Source of the DNA: Acetobacteraceae bacterium
GTDB taxonomy: Bacteria > Pseudomonadota > Alphaproteobacteria > Acetobacterales > Acetobacteraceae
DNA length: 64,000 bases
Assembly: GCA_947455205.1 (NCBI GenBank)
Contig: CANGNF010000005.1
Location: 1 to 64,000 of the forward strand
Reading direction: 5' to 3'
Position numbers and translations under genes: made by a program. The notes beneath the pieces were generated by a model, which saw nothing but the letters and a program-made list of their open reading frames with translations, was not told where the DNA came from and did no database searches. This document shows positions 26,110 through 34,794 of this stretch, one piece after another (position 1 is the first letter of the stretch; every line of letters begins with the position of its first letter).

Positions 26110-27104
26110 CCCATCTGCACTTCGCCACCCGCGCCGACAAACCGAGCGTCTTCCGCATCACGCCCGAGCTGGTGAAGGCGGCATCGCGCCGCGCCAAGCC
26201 GGCCCGCGGCCTGCGCTGGACCGTCAGTGAGGACCTGCTCGACCTTGCCTGGCTGAAGACCGCGGAAGGCCTGGTCGCCAGCAACGACATGCTGACCGAC
26301 CCGGCCTTTCCGCTGCAGACGCTGGCGGAAGCCGCGCCGAGGCTGCGCTGGATCCACATCACCGGCGCGGGCATCGAGCCGCTGCTGCCGCTGGACTGGT
26401 TGCCACCCGGCGTGACGCTGACCAACAACAGCGGCGTGCATGTGCAGAAGGTCGGCGAGTTCGCCACCATGGCGCTGCTGGCGCTGTGCACACGCCTGCC
26501 GCAGCTGATGACCAACCAGCGCGAAGGCAGGTGGCAGCAGATCTTCACCCCCAGCATCGCCGGCAAGACGCTGCTGGTCGTCGGCATGGGAGACATGGGT
26601 GGCGCCGCGGCGAAATCCGCGAAGAAGCTGGGCATGACCGTGCTGGGCATGCGCCGCAACCCCAAGCCGCACCGCTACGCCGACGCGATGCTGCCGCTGA
26701 GCCAGTTGCACAAGGGCCTGGCCAAGGCGGACTTCGTGCTGATCGCCACGCCGCTGACCCCGGCGACACATCACCTGATCGACGCTGCCGCGATTGCCGC
26801 GATGAAGCCCGGGGCGGGGCTGGTCAATGTTGGCCGCGCCGCCGTGGTGGACTACGCCGCGCTGACCCAGGCGCTGGTCAGCGGGCAGCTCTCCGGCGCG
26901 GTGCTGGACGTATTCGACCCCGAGCCGCTGCCCGCGAGTTCGCCGCTGTGGCAGGTGCCCAACCTGATCATCACGCCGCACTGCTCCTCGGACGACCTGG
27001 ACCACTACCTGCCGCTGACGCTGGACCTGGTGTTCCTCAACCTGGCGCGGTTGCGCGAGGGCAAGAAGCTGAAGAACGCGGTCGACCCCGCCACCGGCTA
27101 CTGA
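26106..27104 (+). CDS. D-isomer specific 2-hydroxyacid dehydrogenase family protein
   Basis: 332 aa NAD(P)-dependent oxidoreductase. Nucleotide-binding loop VVGMGDMGG with the GxGxxG pattern, catalytic Arg in LVNVGRAAVVD, catalytic Glu in LDVFDPEPLP and catalytic His in TPHCSSDDL. It would interconvert a 2-oxoacid and a D-2-hydroxyacid, or act on a related glyoxylate-type product. The ATGA overlap with the flavin reductase-like gene and 13-base gap to the second Rieske gene make it part of that operon, perhaps handling the carbon product of the oxygenation. Confidence 0.9.
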   Translation: MTHLHFATRADKPSVFRITPELVKAASRRAKPARGLRWTVSEDLLDLAWLKTAEGLVASNDMLTDPAFPLQTLAEAAPRLRWIHITGAGIEPLLPLDWLPPGVTLTNNSGVHVQKVGEFATMALLALCTRLPQLMTNQREGRWQQIFTPSIAGKTLLVVGMGDMGGAAAKSAKKLGMTVLGMRRNPKPHRYADAMLPLSQLHKGLAKADFVLIATPLTPATHHLIDAAAIAAMKPGAGLVNVGRAAVVDYAALTQALVSGQLSGAVLDVFDPEPLPASSPLWQVPNLIITPHCSSDDLDHYLPLTLDLVFLNLARLREGKKLKNAVDPATGY

Positions 27105-27117
27105 AGGAGCCTACGTC

Positions 27118-28275
27118 ATGCAGCTTCCGGCCGACCTGTTCCACCCGCGCCACTACGCGGCGGTACGCAAGCCGCTGCTGCAGGCGGAGACGCTGCCGAC
27201 CTGGTGCTACACCTCGGACGCCTTCTACCAGCGAGAAGTGGAACGCATCTGGCGCAAGGCGTGGAACTTCGTCGGCCATGTCGATCAGGTGGCCAAGCCG
27301 GGCGACTACCTGGCCATGGAATTCGCCGGCGTCCCGCTCATCATCGTGCGCGGCAAGGACAACGTCGTGCGCGCCTTCGCCAATGCCTGCCGCCACCGTG
27401 GCAGCACGTTGCTCGACGACGGCGCCGGGCATTGCAGCACCATCGTCTGCCCCTACCATTCTTGGAGCTACGGGCTGGACGGCACGCTGCTGGGCGCGCC
27501 GGAAATGCACAAGACCGAAGGCTTCAAGCCCGCCGAGAACGGCTTGGTGGAGCTGCGCTTCGGCAGCTGGGGCGGCTTCCTGTTCGTCTGCTTCGACAAC
27601 GCGGCGCCGCCGCTGGCGACGTGGCTCGGGGGCCTGCCGGAAAAGCTGGACTGCTACGCGCTGGACGACATGGTGCTGGCGCGCCGCAAGGTCTTCGACA
27701 TGGAGTGCAACTGGAAGATCTTCGTCGAGAACGCCAAGGAATCCTACCACATCGGCACGGTGCACAAGGCCACCATCAACAAATACGCCAGCGCCCGCAG
27801 CGCCGGCTATTGGGTGGAGGAACCCACCGGCGAATACGTCATCACCTTCGCCCAGCATGAGAACAGCATGGCGCTGCTGCAGGGCGATGCCGGCTTCCCG
27901 CCGATAGAGACGCTGGCCGGCCGGCGCGAGGCCAGCGGCACCTATGCGCCGCTGCTCTACCCCAGCACCTACCTGGCCTGCACCATCGACTGCGCCTGGT
28001 ACCTGGAACTGCATCCGCTCGGCCCTAACCGCACACGGCTGGTGCATGGCGCGCTGTTCCCACGCAGCCGCATGCAGCGGCCAGACTTCGCGCAACTGGC
28101 GGCGAACTACTACAAGCGCTGGGACATCACCATCGAGGAAGACATCGTCGCTTCCGACCGGCAGCAGAAGGGCGTCGCCTCGCCCTACTGCCTGCCCGGC
28201 CGCTTCAGCCACCGCGAACCTCTGGTCCACACCATCGACAACTGGGTACTGGACCAGGTGCTGGACGCGCCGTGA
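27118..28275 (+). CDS. Rieske non-heme iron oxygenase, alpha subunit (2)
   Basis: 385 aa. Rieske ligands C91-x-H93 (ACRHRG) and C111-x2-H114 (CPYHSW). The mononuclear iron site lies in NWKIFVENAKESYHIGTVH. It is clearly related along its length to the oxygenase at 24057-25220 (shared VRKPLL, FANxCRHRG, SWGGF, KRWDI) but diverged, so the two probably act on different or successive substrates. A GAAGGAG-type ribosome site precedes ATG 27118. It is followed at once by the DUF1989 pair (stop/start overlap ATGA-like at 28272). Confidence 0.92.
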   Translation: MQLPADLFHPRHYAAVRKPLLQAETLPTWCYTSDAFYQREVERIWRKAWNFVGHVDQVAKPGDYLAMEFAGVPLIIVRGKDNVVRAFANACRHRGSTLLDDGAGHCSTIVCPYHSWSYGLDGTLLGAPEMHKTEGFKPAENGLVELRFGSWGGFLFVCFDNAAPPLATWLGGLPEKLDCYALDDMVLARRKVFDMECNWKIFVENAKESYHIGTVHKATINKYASARSAGYWVEEPTGEYVITFAQHENSMALLQGDAGFPPIETLAGRREASGTYAPLLYPSTYLACTIDCAWYLELHPLGPNRTRLVHGALFPRSRMQRPDFAQLAANYYKRWDITIEEDIVASDRQQKGVASPYCLPGRFSHREPLVHTIDNWVLDQVLDAP

Positions 28276-28862
28276 TGCTGGACCAGATCGTCCCCGCCGG
28301 CGCGCCGTGGAATGGCGTGGTGCCGCGCGGCAAGCTGCTGCGCATCACCGACCTGGAAGGCCAGCAGGCGGTGGACTTCCTCTGCTACAACGCCGCCGAC
28401 CCGCTGGAACGCTACCACGCGCCCAACACCATGAAGGCCGCCGGCAGCGTGTTCCTGACCACTGGCCACAAGCTGTATTCCGACATCGCACGACCGATCT
28501 TCACCATCGAGGAAGACCAGTTCGGTGGCCACGACACCATCGGCGGCTGCTGCAGCGCGCCGTCCAACGCCATGCTCTACGGCGTGCAGAATTGCCCGGG
28601 TTGCCGCGAGAACTTCCTCGCCGGCCTGGCCTGCCACGGCCTGGGGCGGCGCGACATTGTGCCCAACATCAACTGGTTCATGCGCGTGCCGGTGAACGCG
28701 GATGGCCGCGCCGCCATCGCCCTCGGCGTCTCGCCGCCCGGCTGCCAGGTGGCGCTGCGGGCGGAGATGGACGCGCTGGTCGTCATCAGCAACTGTCCGC
28801 AGGTCAACAACCCCTGCAACAACTTCAACCCCACGCCGATCCGCGTGCAGATCCAGGATTGA
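28272..28862 (+). CDS. DUF1989 (urea carboxylase-associated-like) protein, first copy
   Basis: 196 aa. DUF1989 features: PRGKLLRITDLEGQQAVDFL at the N-terminus, the GGHDTIGGCC His/Cys cluster, and VVISNCPQ-NNPCNNFNPTP at the C-terminus. Proteins of this family are best known as the paired UAAP1/UAAP2 genes beside urea/guanidine carboxylase. No carboxylase or allophanate hydrolase is in this window. The conserved Cys and His suggest a metal site. Start overlaps the Rieske stop by 4 bases. Confidence 0.85.
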   Translation: MMLDQIVPAGAPWNGVVPRGKLLRITDLEGQQAVDFLCYNAADPLERYHAPNTMKAAGSVFLTTGHKLYSDIARPIFTIEEDQFGGHDTIGGCCSAPSNAMLYGVQNCPGCRENFLAGLACHGLGRRDIVPNINWFMRVPVNADGRAAIALGVSPPGCQVALRAEMDALVVISNCPQVNNPCNNFNPTPIRVQIQD

Positions 28863-28869
28863 GAGCGCC

Positions 28870-29460
28870 ATGCAGACCGTCCCCGCCCGCCGCGGCAAGG
28901 CCACCTATCTGACGCAGGGCCAGTCCATCCGCATCATCAACACGCATGGCACGCAGGTGGTGGACACCTGGGCCTTCACCGCGCACATGCTGACCGAGTT
29001 CATGTCCATGGAGCACACCCGCGCCAGCCTGACCAAGCTGGTGCCGCGCGTCGGAGATGGACTCTACACCAATCGCCGCCGCAAGATCCTGACGATGACC
29101 GAGGACAGTTCCAAGGGCGACCACGACACGCTGATGGCCGCCTGCGACAGCGAACGCTACATCCTGCTGGGCGTGAAGGAATACCACGACAACTGCACCG
29201 ACAACCTGTTCGCCGCCATGCAGGGCCTGGGCCTGACGCCGCCGGAATGCCCCAGCCCGCTGAACCTGTTCATGAACATCCCCTGGACGCCGCTGGGTGG
29301 TCTCTCCTTCGACCCGCCGACGACGAAGCCCGGCGACTTCGTGACGCTGCGGGCGGAGTTGGACTGCATCGTGGCGATGTCCTGCTGCCCGCAGGACATC
29401 CTGCCCATCAACGGCACCGCCTGCAAAATCACCGAGGCGCATTACCAGATCGTCGACTAG
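28870..29460 (+). CDS. DUF1989 (urea carboxylase-associated-like) protein, second copy
   Basis: Also exactly 196 aa, diverged from the first copy. N-terminal RRGKATYLTQGQSIRIINTHG, GDHDTLMAAC in place of GGHDTIGGCC, and the more typical AMSCCPQDILPINGTACK end, as in UAAP proteins. The two together resemble a UAAP1/UAAP2 pair and may form a heteromer. It begins 7 bases after the first copy, with GAGAG as a weak ribosome site. Last gene of the unit; converges on the TctC gene 3 bases away. Confidence 0.86.
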   Translation: MQTVPARRGKATYLTQGQSIRIINTHGTQVVDTWAFTAHMLTEFMSMEHTRASLTKLVPRVGDGLYTNRRRKILTMTEDSSKGDHDTLMAACDSERYILLGVKEYHDNCTDNLFAAMQGLGLTPPECPSPLNLFMNIPWTPLGGLSFDPPTTKPGDFVTLRAELDCIVAMSCCPQDILPINGTACKITEAHYQIVD

Positions 29461-29463
29461 CCG

Positions 29464-30429
29464 CTACTCCGGCCGCACGCCGGCGGCGCGCAGCACCGGC
29501 CCCAGCCGGGCGATGTCGTCGCGGAAGAACTGCGTCACCTGCGCCGGCGTCGCCACCTCAGGCATCGGCTGCAGGCCTATGGCAGCCAGCCGCGCGGCAC
29601 CACGCACGGAAGCCTCGCGGAACAGCGCATTCAGCCGCTCCAGCCGCGCCGGTGGCGTACGGACCGGCGCCAGCACGGCAATCCACGCCTCCGCGCGGAA
29701 GGCAGGCAGCCCGGCCTCGGCCGCCGTCGGTACTTCCGGCAAAATCGGGCTGCGCTGCGCCGCGCCGATGGCCAGCGCCCGCACCGTGCCGTTGCGGATA
29801 TGCGGCGCCGAGGACGCCACCGGGTCGATCATCATCGCGGTTTCACCGGTGATGACGGACTGCATCGCCGGCCCGCCACCGCGATACGGCACGTGCAGCA
29901 TCTCCACGCCCGCGGCGGCGAGGAAGTTGATGGTGCCCAGGTGGATCGCGCTGCCGATGCCACCACTGGCGAAGGCGTACTTGCCGGGTTCAGCCTTCAG
30001 CAGCGCGATGTAGCCCCGCAGGTCGCGCACCGGCAGGCGCTCATTCACCACCAGCACCTGCGGCAGCGCGCCGGCCAAGAACACGCCGGCAAAATCATTC
30101 ACGGGGTCGAAGGGCAAGCGCGCCACCAGCGACGGCACCACGGAATGCGAGTTGGAGGTGACGATCAGCGTATGCCCATCCGGCTCCGCCTTGGCCGCCA
30201 CCTCGGTGCCCACCACAATGCCGGCACCGGTGCGGTTCTCCACCAGCACCGGCGTGCCCAGCAGATCGCCCAACGACTGCGCCAGCACCCGCGCGGTGAC
30301 ATCCGTGCTGCCACCAGGCGCGAAGGGCACGATCACCCGCAGCTGCCGCTCCGGGAAGGTCTGCGCTTGCGCCACCACCGGCAAGGCGACGCACAGCAAC
30401 AACATGGCCAGCATTCGGAACAACAACAT
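29464..30429 (-). CDS. Tripartite tricarboxylate transporter (TctC/Bug family) substrate-binding protein
   Basis: Periplasmic receptor of 321 aa with a Sec signal peptide (MLAMLLLCVALPVVAQAQ). Bug-family hallmarks: LRVIVPFAPGGSTDVTARVLAQ, VENRTGAGIVVGTEVAAKAEPDGHTL and MLHVPYRGGGPAM. No TctA/TctB membrane components are in the window, so it is an orphan receptor, common in Acetobacteraceae and Burkholderiales. Last gene of the minus-strand catabolic unit, 54 bases after the amidohydrolase. Confidence 0.92.
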   Translation of the reverse strand: MLLFRMLAMLLLCVALPVVAQAQTFPERQLRVIVPFAPGGSTDVTARVLAQSLGDLLGTPVLVENRTGAGIVVGTEVAAKAEPDGHTLIVTSNSHSVVPSLVARLPFDPVNDFAGVFLAGALPQVLVVNERLPVRDLRGYIALLKAEPGKYAFASGGIGSAIHLGTINFLAAAGVEMLHVPYRGGGPAMQSVITGETAMMIDPVASSAPHIRNGTVRALAIGAAQRSPILPEVPTAAEAGLPAFRAEAWIAVLAPVRTPPARLERLNALFREASVRGAARLAAIGLQPMPEVATPAQVTQFFRDDIARLGPVLRAAGVRPE

Positions 30430-30483
30430 GGGCGCTTCCTCGGTCTTAGTTGGCGCCAGAATGGCCGAAGCCGCGGCGCCGCG

Positions 30484-31521
30484 CTACAGCCGGTACACCC
30501 GCGCCGCCGTGCCGGAGAACAGCGCCAGCTTCTCGGTGGCCGAAGCACCGGCCGCGAGCAGCTTGAAGGCGTTCCAGATCTCGCTGAAGCCGATGCCCAT
30601 CTTCTCCACCGGGAAGTTGCTCTCGAACAGGCAGCGTTCGGCGCCGAACAGCTCAATGCAGGCGAGGATGTACGGCTTCCACCATTCCGCCAGGTCGGCG
30701 GAACTCGGCGGCAGTTCCAGCGCGCCGTAGTCGTAGGCGGCTAGGCGCATCATCATGCCGCCCAGCTTCACCACCACGTTGGGGCATTGCGCCAGCGGTT
30801 GCATCGCCGCCTTCCACTGCGCGAAGACCTCGTCGCGCTTGCCGGCATAGGGGCCGTAGCCCAGCGGCCCGCCGCAATGGCCCAGCACGAAGCTGGTTTC
30901 CGGCATCGCCCGCACCAGGTCCAGCGCCTCATGCAGTTGCGTGTGGAAGCACCAGAGGTCGAAGGCCAGCTCGCGCTTCGTCAGTTCGCGCAAGCCGGCG
31001 CGGAAGGCCGGCTGCGCCAGCAGCCCCGGCACCGGGCCGCCATTGCCGACCACCGGGTCCGCGTCCCAGGCCGCCGAGTGCCGCACGCCGCGGAAGCGCC
31101 CGCCGCCGGCGCGGATCTGCGCGTCCAGCACGGCGCCGGCAGCCTCGCCCAGCGCCAGGTCGGCATAGCCGACGATGCCGGCGGCGATCTTCGTCGGGCC
31201 GTAGCCGCCACTCGCGCTCATGGCGGCGATGCCGTTGACGAACTCGGTCTCGCCGATCGGGCGCAGCTCCTCCGGCCCGTCCGCCTTGTACATGGTGTGG
31301 CACTGGATGAAGACGGTGCCGATGATGTTGTGGCCGGTGTTCAGGTCGGCCAGGAAATCATCCAGCAGATACCGCTGGTCCTTGCGGTCCCACAGGTGGT
31401 GATGCGCGTCGATGATCGGCAGCTCCGGCTCCAGCGCCGGCTCCACCGGGCGCTGCGCCAGCCAGGCCTGGTTGGGCGGGTAGATGCGGCCGTAGCGCGT
31501 GGGGAAATCGAAGTTCCGCAT
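30484..31521 (-). CDS. Amidohydrolase family 2 protein
   Basis: TIM-barrel metal-dependent hydrolase of 345 aa from ATG 31521 (TGATG overlap with the FAH gene). Metal motif IIDAHHHLWD at the N-terminus, His in VLGHCGGPLG, and CLFESNFPVEKMG with the acidic residue replaced or shifted (ESNFPV, as in the 2-pyrone-4,6-dicarboxylate hydrolase-like branch). This branch hydrolyses lactones and cyclic esters or decarboxylates aromatic acids. With the FAH, alpha/beta hydrolase and SDR next to it, it suggests ring-cleavage-like catabolism. Confidence 0.88.
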   Translation of the reverse strand: MRNFDFPTRYGRIYPPNQAWLAQRPVEPALEPELPIIDAHHHLWDRKDQRYLLDDFLADLNTGHNIIGTVFIQCHTMYKADGPEELRPIGETEFVNGIAAMSASGGYGPTKIAAGIVGYADLALGEAAGAVLDAQIRAGGGRFRGVRHSAAWDADPVVGNGGPVPGLLAQPAFRAGLRELTKRELAFDLWCFHTQLHEALDLVRAMPETSFVLGHCGGPLGYGPYAGKRDEVFAQWKAAMQPLAQCPNVVVKLGGMMMRLAAYDYGALELPPSSADLAEWWKPYILACIELFGAERCLFESNFPVEKMGIGFSEIWNAFKLLAAGASATEKLALFSGTAARVYRL

Positions 31522-32306
31522 CACTCGGAGGCCCGCAGGAAGGGGTTGCGCAGCGTGCCGAGGCCGGTGATCTCCACCTCCACCACATCGCCCGACTTCA
31601 CGTCCGGCGACTGCCCATCGGTGCCCAGCCAGATCACGTCGCCGGGGTAGAGCGTGATGTACTTCGTCATCGCCGCGATGAAGGTGGCGCAGCTGAACAG
31701 CATGTGCCCGGTGGCGAAGCTGGTGCGGACCTCGCCGTTCAGCCGCACATTGGTCTGCGCCGCGTCCATGTCGAACTCGGTCTGGATATAGGGGCCCATC
31801 GGCTTGAAGGTGTCGGTGTTCTTGCTGCGCCAGAAGGTGCGGTCGGCGCGCTGCCAGCTGCGTTCGCTGACATCATTGCCGATGGTCCAGCCCATGACGC
31901 AGGACAGCGCCTCGGCCTCGCTCAGGTTCTTCGCCTGCTTGCCGATGACCGCGACCAGCTCGCCCTCGTAGTGGATCTTCTCGGTGGCGTCGGCGGGGAT
32001 GATCACCGTCTCGCCATGCGCGATCAGCGCGTTGTTGGCCCGGTAGCCAATCTCCGGCCGGGCTGGAATGTTCGGCGTCTCGCCGCGCTTCTTGGCGCCC
32101 TCGATCACGTGCTCCACATAGTTCAGCCCGGCGCAGTAGAAGGTGCGCGGCACCACCGGAATCTCCAGCTTCACCGTGGCCAAGTCATGCCGCCGCGTCG
32201 TGCTCTGCCAGCCGGCGAAGGGGTCGCCCGCCACCTCGGCGATGCGGTCGCCTTCCAGAATGCCGTAGGCGGTACGCCCCTCGGTGGTGAAGCGGATCCA
32301 GCGCAT
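31521..32306 (-). CDS. Fumarylacetoacetate hydrolase family protein
   Basis: 261 aa from ATG 32306 (MRWIRFTTEGRTAYGILEG). FAH fold: FYCAGLNYVEHVIEGAK, the metal-binding IHYEGELVAVIGK with acidic ligands, GWTIGNDVSERSWQ and VEVEITGLGTLRNP. Members cleave C-C bonds of beta-diketones or hydrate/decarboxylate 2-oxo-dienoates in aromatic breakdown. It lies between an alpha/beta hydrolase and an amidohydrolase in the same operon. The upstream frame to 32360 adds no family sequence. Confidence 0.91.
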   Translation of the reverse strand: MRWIRFTTEGRTAYGILEGDRIAEVAGDPFAGWQSTTRRHDLATVKLEIPVVPRTFYCAGLNYVEHVIEGAKKRGETPNIPARPEIGYRANNALIAHGETVIIPADATEKIHYEGELVAVIGKQAKNLSEAEALSCVMGWTIGNDVSERSWQRADRTFWRSKNTDTFKPMGPYIQTEFDMDAAQTNVRLNGEVRTSFATGHMLFSCATFIAAMTKYITLYPGDVIWLGTDGQSPDVKSGDVVEVEITGLGTLRNPFLRASE

Positions 32307-32372
32307 GGTTTCTCTCCCGTCGTTGCCGGCAGGCTGGCATCGGCCCCACCCGCCCGGCAACCCGGAAACCGC

Positions 32373-33257
32373 TCAGTCCGTCTTCATCACCTCGTCCGGG
32401 TTGGCGCGGGGGTCGCGCCGGTCCCAGCGCCCGGCTTCCACCGTGGCGATGAACTCCGCCAGGTGGCGGTTGAACAACTCCGGCTCCTCCAGGTTCAGCG
32501 TGTGGCCGGTCTTCGGGAACACCGCCAGCGCCGCGCGCGGAATCACGCGCTTGAGGAAGAAGGCCGGCATCAGGCAGTGATCATCCTCGTCGCCGGTCAT
32601 CACCAGCACCGGCAGGTCCATGGCGCGGAAGCCGGCTTCCAGGTCGTACAGCGATGGCCGCCGCGCCTGCAGCCCGCGCATGGTCGCCGCCGCGCCCACG
32701 GCGGAATGCTCGCCCAGTTGCGTGGCGAATTCCTGCCAGCCGCGGGGGTCCTTGTTCTGGAACTGCACGCGCGAGGCGCCGATGGAATAGGTCCGCGCGA
32801 AGGCCTCGGCGCCCTGCTTCTCGAAACCATCCGCCACGGCGAGCGAGACGCCGCGGAAATACTCCTCCAGGTGCTTCTCCGCGCCATAGCCGGCGCCGGC
32901 CGCCAGGATGGACAGCGCGCGGTCCGGATGGTTCAGCCCGAAATGCAGCGCGCAGAACCCGCCCATGGAAAGCCCGACGATGTGCGCCTTCGCCACCCCC
33001 AGCGCATCCAGCACCGCCACGGCATCCGCCACCGCCAGCGCCTGGCTGTAGTGCTGCCAATCCGCCGGCACGTCGGAGGGCGGATAGCCGCGCGCCGCAT
33101 AGGTGATGCAGCGATGCCGCCGGGCGAAGGCGCGCAGCTGCGGTTCCCACGCCCGATGGTCGCCGCCGAATTCGTGGATGAACAGGATCGGCGTGCCGGT
33201 GCCGGCTTCCTCGACCCACAGCTTCACGCCATCCGGCGTGGTGATGTGCGTGCCCAT
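32373..33257 (-). CDS. Alpha/beta hydrolase
   Basis: 294 aa serine hydrolase. Oxyanion region ILFIHEFGGDHRAW, nucleophile elbow VGLSMGGFC with Ser, acid in VMTGDEDDHC and His in PKTGHTLNLEEP complete the triad. The HEFGGDHRAWEPQL and ITYAARGYPPSD blocks resemble ester and enol-lactone hydrolases or meta-cleavage hydrolases. ATG 33257 overlaps the SDR stop (TGATG). Substrate is unknown but likely an intermediate of the operon's pathway. Confidence 0.9.
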   Translation of the reverse strand: MGTHITTPDGVKLWVEEAGTGTPILFIHEFGGDHRAWEPQLRAFARRHRCITYAARGYPPSDVPADWQHYSQALAVADAVAVLDALGVAKAHIVGLSMGGFCALHFGLNHPDRALSILAAGAGYGAEKHLEEYFRGVSLAVADGFEKQGAEAFARTYSIGASRVQFQNKDPRGWQEFATQLGEHSAVGAAATMRGLQARRPSLYDLEAGFRAMDLPVLVMTGDEDDHCLMPAFFLKRVIPRAALAVFPKTGHTLNLEEPELFNRHLAEFIATVEAGRWDRRDPRANPDEVMKTD

Positions 33258-34039
33258 CAGATAATGCTCCCGCGCGAGGCGATGCCGCCATCGATGGTGA
33301 CGATGGTGCCGGTGATGTAGCCGGCGCGCGGGCTGGCGAGGAAGAGGATCAGGTCCGCCACTTCCTCCGCCGTTGCCGGGCGCTTGCCGGGGTATTTGTC
33401 GTACAGCTCCTCCCAGCGGGATTCATCGCCGTACCAGTCCACCGCGCGGCGCTTCATCAGCTTCAGCATGCGGTCGGTCGCGACCGGCCCCGGGTTCACG
33501 CCCACCACGCGCACGCCATGGTCCAGGCTGGCGCCGCCGAGCGCGCGGGTGAAGGCCATCAGCGACGCATTGCCGGAAGATCCCGCGATGTAGCGCGCGT
33601 CGAAATTCTCACCGGAGTTGCCGATATCGTTGACGATCACGCCCTCGCCGCGCGCACGCATCCGCTCATAGTAGGCGCGCGTCAGGCTGATGTAGCCGAA
33701 CACCTTGAGGTCCCAGCCACGCCGCCAGGCGGCGTCGTCCACCACATCCAGCGGACCCGCCGGAATGTCGCCGGCATTGTTCACCAGCACGTCCACGTCA
33801 CCCACCTCGGCGGCCAGCGCGCGCATGGCGGCGTCATCCGAAAGGTCGCGCGCATAGGTGTGCACGGCCACGCCATGCGCCGCTTCCAGCTGCCTCTTCG
33901 CCGCCGCCATCAGGTCGGCGGAACGCGCCGCCAGGTGCAGCGTGCAGCCCTCGGCGGCAAAGGCCTCGGCGCAGGCCAAGCCGATGCCCTTCGACGCCCC
34001 GGTGATCAGCACGGCCTTGCCGCGCATCCGCATGTCCAT
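33257..34039 (-). CDS. SDR-family oxidoreductase with non-canonical active site
   Basis: 260 aa Rossmann protein. Cofactor loop VLITGASKGIGLACAEAF and structural NNAG are intact. At the catalytic site the canonical YxxxK reads YIAGS (in DARYIAGSSGNAS): the Tyr is present but the Lys four residues later is Ser, and the usual catalytic Ser position reads IGNSG. C-terminal VNPGPVATDRM and YITGTIVTIDGG are normal. It may use another residue or have a changed reaction. It follows the ABC permease by 17 bases and starts the enzyme block of the operon. Confidence 0.88.
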   Translation of the reverse strand: MDMRMRGKAVLITGASKGIGLACAEAFAAEGCTLHLAARSADLMAAAKRQLEAAHGVAVHTYARDLSDDAAMRALAAEVGDVDVLVNNAGDIPAGPLDVVDDAAWRRGWDLKVFGYISLTRAYYERMRARGEGVIVNDIGNSGENFDARYIAGSSGNASLMAFTRALGGASLDHGVRVVGVNPGPVATDRMLKLMKRRAVDWYGDESRWEELYDKYPGKRPATAEEVADLILFLASPRAGYITGTIVTIDGGIASRGSII

Positions 34040-34056
34040 GGTTCAATCCTCCCCTA

Positions 34057-34794
34057 CTAGCGCCAGAACACCACGCGGCGTTCCAGCGCGCTGACCGCGG
34101 CGAAGCAGCCGAGCGAGATCAGCGAAGCTACAAGAATGGCGGCCCAGACCCGCAGGAAGTCAATCTGCAGCACCGCCTCGAAGATCGTCCAGCCGAGGCC
34201 CTTCTGGCTGCCCAGCATCTCCGTCACGATGGCGACGATCATGCTGCGCACCGTGGAAACCCGCATCCCCACCATGATCGCCGGCAGCGCGGTCGGCAGC
34301 CGCAACCGCCACAGCACACCGAGCGGCCCGGCACCGAAACTGCGCAGCAAAGCCACGGCGGCAGGGTCCACCCGCAGCAACCCGTCCAGCGCATTCAGGA
34401 AGACGGTGAAGCCGACGATGAAGGCGACCATCACCACCTTGGACAGCGCCCCGGTGCCGAACCACAGCAGCGCCAGCGGCGCGTACGCCGCGACGGGCAC
34501 GGAGTTCACCACCACCACCATCGGCAGCACCAGCTTGCGCACCGGGGTCGCCAGCGCCAGCAGCATGGCCAGCACCAGCCCCAGCACGGCGCCGATGCCA
34601 TAGCCGGTCACCGCCTCGAACAAGGTCATCGCGCCGGCATCCAGCAGCGGCCCGCGCGCCGACCAGGTGGTGGCGACGATCCCGCTCGGCGGCGGCAATA
34701 TCCAGGGCGGTATCGCGGCCAGGCGCACCACCGCCTCCCACAGCACCAGCAGCAGCACGCCGCCGCCCAGGCCCCGCGCCAGCGCCGCGTTCAC
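34057..34794 (-). CDS. ABC transporter permease (SsuC/TauC type), second
   Basis: Inner-membrane permease of 245 aa. GTG 34794 is chosen because it overlaps the stop of the preceding permease (GTGA); the longer frame to 34890 reads into that gene. About six hydrophobic segments and the coupling EAA region LLRSFGAGPLGVLWRLRLPTALPAIMVGMR are visible. With the neighbouring permease it forms a heterodimeric channel of the nitrate/sulfonate/taurine/pyrimidine class. Confidence 0.88.
   Translation of the reverse strand: MNAALARGLGGGVLLLVLWEAVVRLAAIPPWILPPPSGIVATTWSARGPLLDAGAMTLFEAVTGYGIGAVLGLVLAMLLALATPVRKLVLPMVVVVNSVPVAAYAPLALLWFGTGALSKVVMVAFIVGFTVFLNALDGLLRVDPAAVALLRSFGAGPLGVLWRLRLPTALPAIMVGMRVSTVRSMIVAIVTEMLGSQKGLGWTIFEAVLQIDFLRVWAAILVASLISLGCFAAVSALERRVVFWR

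Noticed and set aside
28272..29460. DUF1989 pair as evidence for a guanidine riboswitch-controlled urea carboxylase operon
   Set aside because: No carboxylase, allophanate hydrolase or recognisable riboswitch structure is present; the genes follow a Rieske oxygenase.
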